Assembly: GCF_038095995.1 (NCBI RefSeq)
Contig: NZ_CP146005.1
Span: 558,001 to 622,000 of the forward strand
Source: Mesomycoplasma ovipneumoniae
GTDB lineage: Bacteria; Bacillota_I; Bacilli_A; Mycoplasmatales; Metamycoplasmataceae
DNA: 64,000 nt
Direction of reading: 5' to 3'
The notes beneath the pieces were generated by a model. That model worked only from the letters and a program-made list of their open reading frames with translations, made no database searches and was not told the DNA's origin. The position numbers were made by a program, and so were the translations under genes. Each line of letters opens with the position of its first letter. The first letter of the stretch is position 1. Below are positions 57,211 to 64,000 of this stretch, piece by piece.

Positions 57211-57735
57211 CTAAAAAAGCTAAAATTTTAACTTAAAAAGCAAAATATAAAATTTTTAAACTGCTTTTTTAGTTTAAAACACTGACAAAAATCATAGAAA
57301 AATACAACTACTATTTAAACTCAATGCAAATAGAAAACTCGTTTTTATTTGCAGCGAGCCTAAAAAAACATATGAAGTTTTGAAAGAACAATAACCAAAA
57401 GCCCTAAATTTAAAGATTTCTAAACAGGTAAATTTAAAGCATTCCATTATATTTAAAAACATAATGGATAATTCGCATTTTCTGATTTTTTTATGCCAAA
57501 ACATAAGTAATTCCCCCTTAATTCTGATTTCCAAACTTATTAACTATTCTTAAGTGAAGTTTATTATAACATAACTTTATTTTTGACCAAGCATTTTTTT
57601 TTTTTTTGCAAAATGTTAATTTTAAAATAATAAAAATTAAGATTTTAGGTCAAAAAACACGGATTTACCGTTATTTTTTAATATTTGTATTGAATAAAAA
57701 GTGAATGTTTTCCATCAAACTGGGAAACTCAGGAG
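57211..57735 (-). repeat. R1 repeat element, copy d (best preserved)
   Basis: The left end repeats the last 26 bp of hsdR and the following spacer, as in copy c. Then come the core and the AAGGGGGAATTACTTATG block, the promoter (TTATAATAAACTTC region), the T tract, and a full IS1634-like terminus ending CATCAAACTGGGAAACTC. Only in this copy is the small ORF open from its start codon. Confidence 0.8.
57274..57504 (-). CDS. Small cysteine-containing membrane protein encoded by R1 copy d
   Basis: 76 residues. ATG at 57502-57504 follows AAGGGGG by 7 bases, and a -10 box lies about 65 bp further up. Sequence: a basic, Cys-containing N-half (MFWHKKIRKCELSIMF and KFRAFGYCSFKTSYVFLG) and a hydrophobic C-half (LQIKTSFLFALSLNSSCIFL), ending with WFLSVF after a TGA Trp. 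Four R1 copies keep the C-half peptide, which hints at selection or simply at recent spread. No family recognised. It may be a transposon passenger, or the transcript may act as RNA. Confidence 0.35.
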
Positions 57736-57894
57736 TTTTTATATCGGCTAAGTTATTTACTCAGCTCTTAAAAAATAAATTGATAAAAAATTCAGGCAAC
57801 TTTTGCTAATAAACAAAATTTTTCTAACAAAATATTTATTTTTGAATAAACAAAAATAAAAAAAGCTAAAAATTTAAAAAAGAATTTAAAATTT

Positions 57895-59468
57895 TTAGAT
57901 TCGAAGTTTTTTGCCATTGAAAAGATCAGCAAACATTTTCTCATCATCGCGAGTTTTCTCGCTATAACCACCGCGAAAATCTGTTTTTGAAATTTCTTCA
58001 AAATAGTAATTTTTCTCTCTAGAATTTCAAGAAAAATCAAAGTGGCTTTCTAAAATCAATTTCTTTTCTTGCAGGGTATATAAATCCGAATTTTCTACAA
58101 AATCGTCAAAATACTTAAATTCATGAGTTGTTTCTTCTTGAAATTTTTTAAGGAAATGGGTGAAATTCACCCAGTGTCTGTGCTATAAGCCGAACGATAA
58201 TACGGTTTAAACCAAAAAACTGGCTTTTTTGAGTCAAATTGGGAAATTATTTCATCAAAAAGTCCATATTCTTGTCCACCAAAGTAAAAAATTTCGAAAT
58301 TTTCAAGTTTTAATTTTGCTCAGCTTGGCAAAATAAAATAATCAGGTTTAGCAAGATTGAGATTCTCAGTGTCCATATGATATCTAGGACCAAATAAAAT
58401 TTGCAACAAATAGATAAATTCAATTTTATTTGTTCATTTATTCAAATTATCATAATAAAATTGACCGTTTTTACCAAAAAGGTTGATGCAAAATTTTCGA
58501 TATTCCGGACCAAATTTATCAAATCAACTAAGAATAAATTTATCGCGATTTTCAATGTTTAAATCAAGCTTTTTAATCCCGTATTTTTCAAATTTTTTAA
58601 GTAAATTTTCGTAAGTTTCAAAAGTAAATACATTTTGAATTGGTTCAATTTGGGTTTTTTCGCAAAAATTATAACCCTGTTTTAACAACAAATTGTAGAT
58701 ATTTTCTACATTTTCTCCTAAATATTGTTTGTTTGTATCTACAAATTTTGAATTATATTCGTATCTTTTTGATAAAAAATCAAAGATTTTTTCATGGTAA
58801 TTTGCTAAATTTTTTGGTTTTGCATAAGGAACACTTTCCTGAATTTCCTTAATAATTAGAGCTTCAATTTTTTTTAGTTCATCTTTTGATTTGAACATTT
58901 TTTTAAAAACCGCAGGAAAGGAAATTGAAAATTCACATTTTTCTTTGTCACCAAAATTTTCAAAAGCAACGATTAGTAGTCTAAAATCTTTAGTCTCATA
59001 GGGAGTGTCCGAAAAATAGGGTTCTCATTTATACTCATCACTTAGATTTTCTTTTTTTCGACAATAATCTTCGTCACCTCATCTACGCGACAAACACCTA
59101 ATTTCATCATAAAAATCAAAGTGTTTCAGTTTTTTCGAAAAAAAGACTGTTTTTGGAATATCTTCCAGTCTTAAATTATAAACATAATCATCACGTTTGT
59201 AATCTAAGCCAATAATAGTTTCAATTGGATTGTCTGCAACCTCACAAAAATCCATGACATATACTCATAAAAAGTCTGGAATTGCTTCATATTTTTCATA
59301 GGGATCATAGGAAAAATCATTATCGGAAAATATGTCTTCAACTGAGCGATAAGTTTTAAAATCAATATCTAAATATTTTAGATTTCTTAATTGTTTTATT
59401 GATTGTTTTCTTAATTGTTTTCTTAATTGTTTTCTTGCTATAGACATCAAATCTAATTGGTTTTTCAT
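57895..59468 (-). pseudogene. Paralogue family 'A' copy 1, internal deletion with frameshift
   Basis: Starts MKNQLDLMSIARKQLRKQLR at 59468 (GGTGG upstream) and is open to 58095 (457 residues). The expected C-terminus (FQEETTHEFKYFDDFVENSD ... GKKLRI, ending 57895) is in another frame. Compared with copy 2, about 268 bp are missing near 58153 between two GAAATTTTTTAA direct repeats, and this causes the shift. The protein is rich in aromatic and charged residues (FDKFGPEYRKFCINLFGKNG, FWFKPYYRSAYST), with no signal peptide. I do not recognise the family. Repeats of KQLRK at the N-terminus reflect a small in-frame duplication. Confidence 0.7.
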
Positions 59469-59518
59469 ATAAAATCCACCTTTTCAACATTTAACATTTT
59501 TATTATTAGTATACTGAT

Positions 59519-60002
59519 TTATAAAAAAGAAGGTTTTTCAACACGAGTTTGATTTTGAAGTTCTCTAAAGTCAACAACATGAACTTTAAATTTTAGTTTT
59601 GGCACACCATTTTCAAAATAGAGCTCATTTTTTTGTTAACAAATTCAAGTGATAAACTATTTAAAATTAGCCGACCGTCTTGATTAATTTGAATTTCAAT
59701 ATCATCTGATTAGGAGGGACTGAATTAGTGCTTGTTTTGTTTAGATATGTTTGGGCTTTTTTAATATTTGCATTAATAACAAGCGAATTTTCATGGTTTT
59801 TGGTTGGAAAAATTTCGGCTAAATCACCAAAATTTAGTGATTTTTTTGAATTTAACAAATCTAAATAACGGGTTGTGAGTTTAAAATCTGAATAGCTTTT
59901 TGTACTTTGAAAATGTCAAAGTATGCTAAAAACACTTAGACTTAATAATCAAAAAGTAATAATATTAACAATGAACTTAAAAAGTTTCAGTTTTTTATTC
60001 AT
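59519..60002 (-). pseudogene. Small single-helix membrane protein, frameshifted
   Basis: Opens at ATG 60000-60002 with MNKKLKLFKFIVNIITFWLL and a helix (SLSVFSILWHF, two TGA Trp). It runs to LNKTSTNSVPPN and then shifts frame at least twice: DDIEIQINQDGRLILNSLSL, then NELYFENGVPKLKFKVHVVD, ending at TAA 59519. The unbroken frame gives 111 residues to 59667. It lies between the family A genes and may be their partner. Confidence 0.5.
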
Positions 60003-60230
60003 GTTTTCTCACTTTTTATATACTATATTCAAATTCTTTACTCAATGAAATTATAGCATACACTAAAACTTTTTAGGGAAAATTTCATTAAAAATTCAGC
60101 GTCTTAAAAAAATTGATAAAAATTCAAGCAATTTTTGCAAATAAACAAAATTTTTCTAACAAAATTTTTATTTTTGAATAAACAAAAATAAAAAACCTAA
60201 AAAATTTTAAAAAAAAAGAATTTAAAATTT

Positions 60231-62493
60231 TTAGTCTCGAAGTTTTTCGCCGTCGAAAAGATCAGCGAACATTTTCTCATCATCAAGAGCTTTCTCGCTA
60301 TAATCACCGCGAAAATCTGTTTTTGAAATTTCTTCAAAATAGTAATTTTCGTCTCTAGAATTTCAAGAAAAATCAAAGTGCCTTTCTAAAATCAATTTTT
60401 TTTCTTGTTGGCTATATAAACTCGAATTTTCTACAAAATCGTCAAAATACTTAAATTCATGAGTTGTTTCTTCTTGAAATTTTTTAATTGCATCACGATA
60501 TAAAATTAGTTCTTCCATAGAAGATTCAATTACATTTTTATTTAAATAATTTGATTTTGATGGAGAAGCAAAAACAAACTGCGGATCTTGGTTATTTCGC
60601 AGAAAAATATCTTGTTCAAGTTTAACTAATTTTTGTTTAAAATAATATTTTAAAATTTCGTATTTACCTTGGTAAATATCATCATATAAATTTGAATGGC
60701 CAAATCAGTAGTAAATTTTTTGCTCGTCAACATACAATAAAATGAAATTTTTTAATGCTATTGGGGAAATTCGGCCGGTGTTGGTGCTATAAGCAGAACG
60801 ATAATTCGGTTTAAACCAAAAAACTGGTTTTTTTGAGTCAAATTGGGAAATTATTTCATCAAAAAGTCCGTATTCTTGGCCGCCAAAGTAAAAAATTTGG
60901 AAATTTTCCAGTTTAAGTTTAGTTCAGCTTGGTAAAATAAAATAATCAGGTTCATCAAGGTCGACATTCTCGGTGGGAAAATAATATCTAGGACCAAATA
61001 AAATTTGCAGCAAATAGATAAATTCAATTTTATTTGTTCATTTATTCAAATTATCATAATAAAATTGACCATTTTTACCAAAAAGGTCGATGCAATATTT
61101 TCGATATTCAGGACCGAATTCCCGAGTTTCCCAGTTTGATAAGGTAATTTTAAAAAAGCATCTGGTTTTAGGCAGTTTTTTAAGTTTTTTGGTAAAAGTT
61201 ACTTACAATTTTTTTTAGTGATTTATTAAGATATCAAAGTAGAAATCATATCTATTCTAAATATTTGGATCGCTAGGGACACCATCGCGATTTTTAAATA
61301 TCATTTGCTGATCTAAAGTGTTAAATTCAACCCTTTGCCTTAATTTTTGCAACATCGTTACTAAACCAACTTAGTTAATTTTTGTTTTTTCATAATTTAT
61401 AATTATACCATAAAATTACTTAAAATGCAATTAAATGCATTAATAAAATTAAGGTTTCACGTTCAAAAAACACCGATTTACGGGTGTTTTTTCATATTTA
61501 GGTTCGCTAAAAAATGAATTTTTGTCTTAAAACTGGGAAACTCGGGATGCAATATTTTCGATATTCAGGACCGAATTTATCAAATCAACTAAGAATAAAT
61601 TTATCCCGGTTTTCAATGTTTAAATCAAGCTTTTTAATCCCGTATTTTTCAAATTTTTTAAGCAAATTTTCATAAGTTTCAAAAGTAAATACATTTTGAA
61701 TGGGGTTAATTTTGGTTTTTTTTACTAAAATTATAATTCTCTTTTAATAACAAATTGTAGATATTTTCTACTTTTTTGCCTAAATATGCTTTATTTATAT
61801 CTAGAAACTTTGAATTATATTCATATCTATTTGATAAAAAATCAAAGATTTTTTCGTGATAATTTGATAAATTTTTTGGCTTTGCATAAGGAACACTTTC
61901 TTTGATTTCCTTAATTATCAGATTTTCAATTTTTTTTAGTTCATCTTTTGATTTGAACATTTTTTGAAAAACTGCAGGAAAGGAAATTGAAAATTCACAT
62001 TTTTTTTGTCACCAAAATTTTCAAAAGCGACGATTAGTACTCTAAAATCTTTAGTCTCATAGGGAGTGTCCGAAAAATAGGGTTCTCATTTGCATTTATC
62101 ACTTAGATTTTCTTTTTTTCGACAATAATCTTTATCAGTTCATCTACGTGACAAACACCTAATTTCATCATAAAAATCAAAGTCTTTCAGTTTTTTCAAA
62201 AAAAAGACTGTTTTTGGGATATCTTCTAGTCTTAAATTATAAACATAATCATCACGTTTGTAATCTAAGGCAATAATAGTTTCAATTGGATTGTCTACAA
62301 CCGCGCAAGAATCCATGACATAAACTCATAAAAAGTCTGGAATTGCTCGATATTCATTATTACAATCATTGGGAAAATCTTCATCGGAAAATATCCGTTC
62401 AATTAAGCAATAACTTTTAATATCAATTTCTAAATATTTTAGTTCTTTTAATTGTTTTTTTGCTTTAGACTTCGAATCTAATTGGACTGCCAT
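60231..62493 (-). pseudogene. Paralogue family 'A' copy 2, frameshifted and interrupted by the 426-bp element
   Basis: Starts MAVQLDSKSKAKKQLKELKY at 62493. A base is lost in an A run near 62007 (AAAGAAAAATG in copy 1 against AAAAAAAATG here), and one is gained near 61733. The 426-bp insertion splits the gene at 61121-61546. It retains the roughly 270-bp segment deleted from copy 1. Ends GEKLRD at 60231. Similar throughout to copies 1 and 3. Confidence 0.75.
61121..61546 (-). mobile_element. 426-bp non-autonomous IS1634 derivative, copy B
   Basis: Ends CCCGAGTTTCCCAGTTTGAT and AAACTGGGAAACTCGGG, with a perfect 31-bp direct repeat on both sides (61090-61120 and 61547-61577), so it moved as a unit. 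Same internal joint as copy A: the transposase start codons are fused to its last part (VPSDPNI region). It would need the transposase of the 9.4-kb element. Confidence 0.88.
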
Positions 62494-63111
62494 ATAAAAA
62501 ATGTACCTTTTCTACACTTAACATTTTATCCCTGTCTACATGTTTCTTTTTAAGCCTTACTCTTCTTACATGATAACTTGGGAAAAATTTTTGTATATGA
62601 TTTTGGATTAGATTGTTTATCAGGAATCTCAAAAGCATTTTTAGGGTACTTTCAATCAATAGAATCATGAGCAAGTCCACTTCCAGTAACAAAAGGCCTT
62701 TAGTAAAATCGGGATCCTTATTTAAATTATTATTTTGTCTTCGTAGCCATCCGTTTCCTACAATCAAATTTGCTGTATCTCTTGTTTTTTCAGCCAAATT
62801 TATCATAACTCGTCAATTATATGAATAAAAATCAATAGGTTAATTTAGTTTCTTATCCATAATTTTAAGGTCATCAACATTTTTATTATTTTTTACTGAA
62901 CTAGGCAAGAAAATATCAATAATAATTTTGGTTAATTCTGATTGGACTAGCAAACTTCCAACCGCTAAAAGTCAGGCGCATTTTTACAAGTAAACATAAA
63001 TTCAACTAACAAAATTGCTATTTTTAAATAGATAAAAAAGAAAAACAGGTTAAAAATTTTAAAAATAAAGTTAAATCTTTTATCATTAAATTTATTAATT
63101 AACAAAAAGAC
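62494..63111 (-). other. Gene remnants upstream of family A copy 2
   Basis: No intact gene. On the minus strand, fragments in different frames read NWRVMINLAEKTRDTANLIV, GNGWLRRQNNNLNKDPDFTK, VTGSGLAHDSIDWKYPKNAF and EIPDKQSNPKSYTKIF. They look like parts of one decayed secreted or lipoprotein gene with at least two frameshifts. The remaining 63000-63111 is AT-rich spacer. Confidence 0.35.
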
Positions 63112-64000
63112 CTACGATTTTCCTTTTATCTCAATAAATTTTTTACTTTTATGACCACGAAAATCTACTCTTGCAATTTCATCATAATATTCAGTCCAAT
63201 CATCAGAATCTCAAGAAAAGAGAAGGTGTTGTTGTAAAATTAATTCTTTTTCTTGTTGGGTATATAAATTAGTATTTTCTAGAAAGCGTCTAAAATACTC
63301 AAATTCATGATCTGTTTCTTTTAGAAATTTATTCAAGGAATCTCGATATAAAATTAATTCTTCCATAGATGATCCAATCACATTTTTAGTTAAATTATTT
63401 TGCCTTGGTGGTCATGAGACATAGAACTCCGGATCCTTACCATCACGCAGAAAAATATCTTGTTCAAGTTTGACTAATTTTTGTTTGAAATAATATTTTA
63501 AAATTTCGTATTTACCTCCATAAATATCATCATATAAATTTGAATGGCCAAATCAGTAATAAATTTTTTGACCATCAACATTCAATAAAATGAAATTTTT
63601 TAATGCAATTGGCAAAATCCGTGCTTCACCAGCTCCATAGGCGGAATAGTAAAATGGTTGAAATCAAAAAACTGGCTTTTTTGAGTCAAATTGGGAAATT
63701 ATTTCATCAAAAAGGCCATATTCCTGCCCGTCAAAGTAAAAAATTTCGAAATTTTCAAGTTTTAATTTTGCCCAACTTGGTAGAATAAGAAAATCAGGCT
63801 CATCGGGATAAAAATCTAGATCTTCAACTCAATATTTAGGACCAAATAGAATTTGCAACAAATAGATTAATTCGATTTTATTTGTCCAATTATTCGCAAT
63901 ATCATAATACGTTTGGCCTCTTTTACCAAAAAGTTCGATGCAATATTTTCGATATTCTGGGCCAAATTTATCAAATCAACTAAGAATAAATTTATCACGA
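63112..64000 (-). CDS. Paralogue family 'A' copy 3 (partial, runs off the right edge)
   Basis: The frame is open from the window edge to TAG at 63112 (FIEIKGKS), 296 codons visible, with no lesion seen. It aligns with copies 1 and 2 (DKFILSWFDKFGPEYRKYCI, FEIFYFDGQEYGLFDEIISQ, KKPVFWFQPFYYSAYGAGEA) and has the segment that copy 1 lost. It may be the only working member in the window. The N-terminus lies outside. Function unknown. Confidence 0.7.

Overview
The window comes from a swine-type mycoplasma, most likely Mesomycoplasma (Mycoplasma) hyopneumoniae or a very close relative. It is extremely AT-rich. UGA is read as tryptophan in almost every gene: conserved Trp positions are TGA, and the proteins only reach family length when TGA is read through. 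The gene set also fits: a p37/p29/p69 transporter, glpO, a P97/P102 adhesin pair, IS1634-like and IS3-like insertion sequences, and mraZ-rsmH-ftsZ. Coordinates given here read TGA as Trp.

Layout. 1-3.2 kb: thiamine/TPP-type ABC transporter operon (p37-p29-p69, minus strand) preceded by a clear TPP riboswitch. 3.3-4.5 kb: a phase-variable type I specificity gene (hsdS1) with an (AG)11 tract that is currently out of frame. 4.8-9.2 kb: glpK, glpF and a transglutaminase/leucine-rich lipoprotein. 9.24-13.19 kb: a nested transposon inserted at the 3' end of glpO. It contains an intact IS1634-like element, a degenerate IS3 element and a copy of a repeat called R1 here. 13.2-23.7 kb: glpO, thrS, trpS, a degenerate EIIB protein, a large SF1 helicase, rnhC, a UPF0154 protein and gpmI. 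23.7-30 kb: a second R1 copy, an internally duplicated lipoprotein, trxA, proS, tRNA-Gln, tRNA-Tyr and a membrane protein. 30-38 kb: mraZ-rsmH-ftsZ with a well-marked MraZ operator, pncB, a tRNA methyltransferase-like gene, metG, an S-component-like membrane protein, a DUF402 protein and rnc. 38-41 kb: a lipoprotein, a membrane-anchored serine protease and two tandem copies of a likely small RNA gene. 41-49.4 kb: type I R-M locus hsdM - hsdS2 (broken by an IS3 element and frameshifts) - hsdR. 49.4-57.7 kb: R1 copies around a P102-like/P97-like adhesin operon. 57.9-64 kb: three decaying paralogues of an unrecognised gene family, one carrying a 426-bp non-autonomous insertion element.

How it fits together. 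GlpF imports glycerol, GlpK phosphorylates it and GlpO oxidises glycerol-3-phosphate to DHAP with H2O2 release; GpmI lies in the glycolysis this feeds. The p37 transporter is placed under TPP control by the riboswitch. hsdM and hsdR are intact, but their adjacent S gene is dead, so the distant hsdS1 in inverted orientation is the only candidate S gene in this window, and it is switched by a dinucleotide tract.

The most notable unexplained structures are: the TPP aptamer whose P1 helix runs straight into a U7 tract; the tandem small RNA genes; a 426-bp deletion derivative of the IS1634-like element, present twice with the same internal junction and flanked in one case by a 31-bp target duplication; and the R1 elements, which carry IS1634-like ends around a promoter-bearing core with a small membrane-protein ORF.
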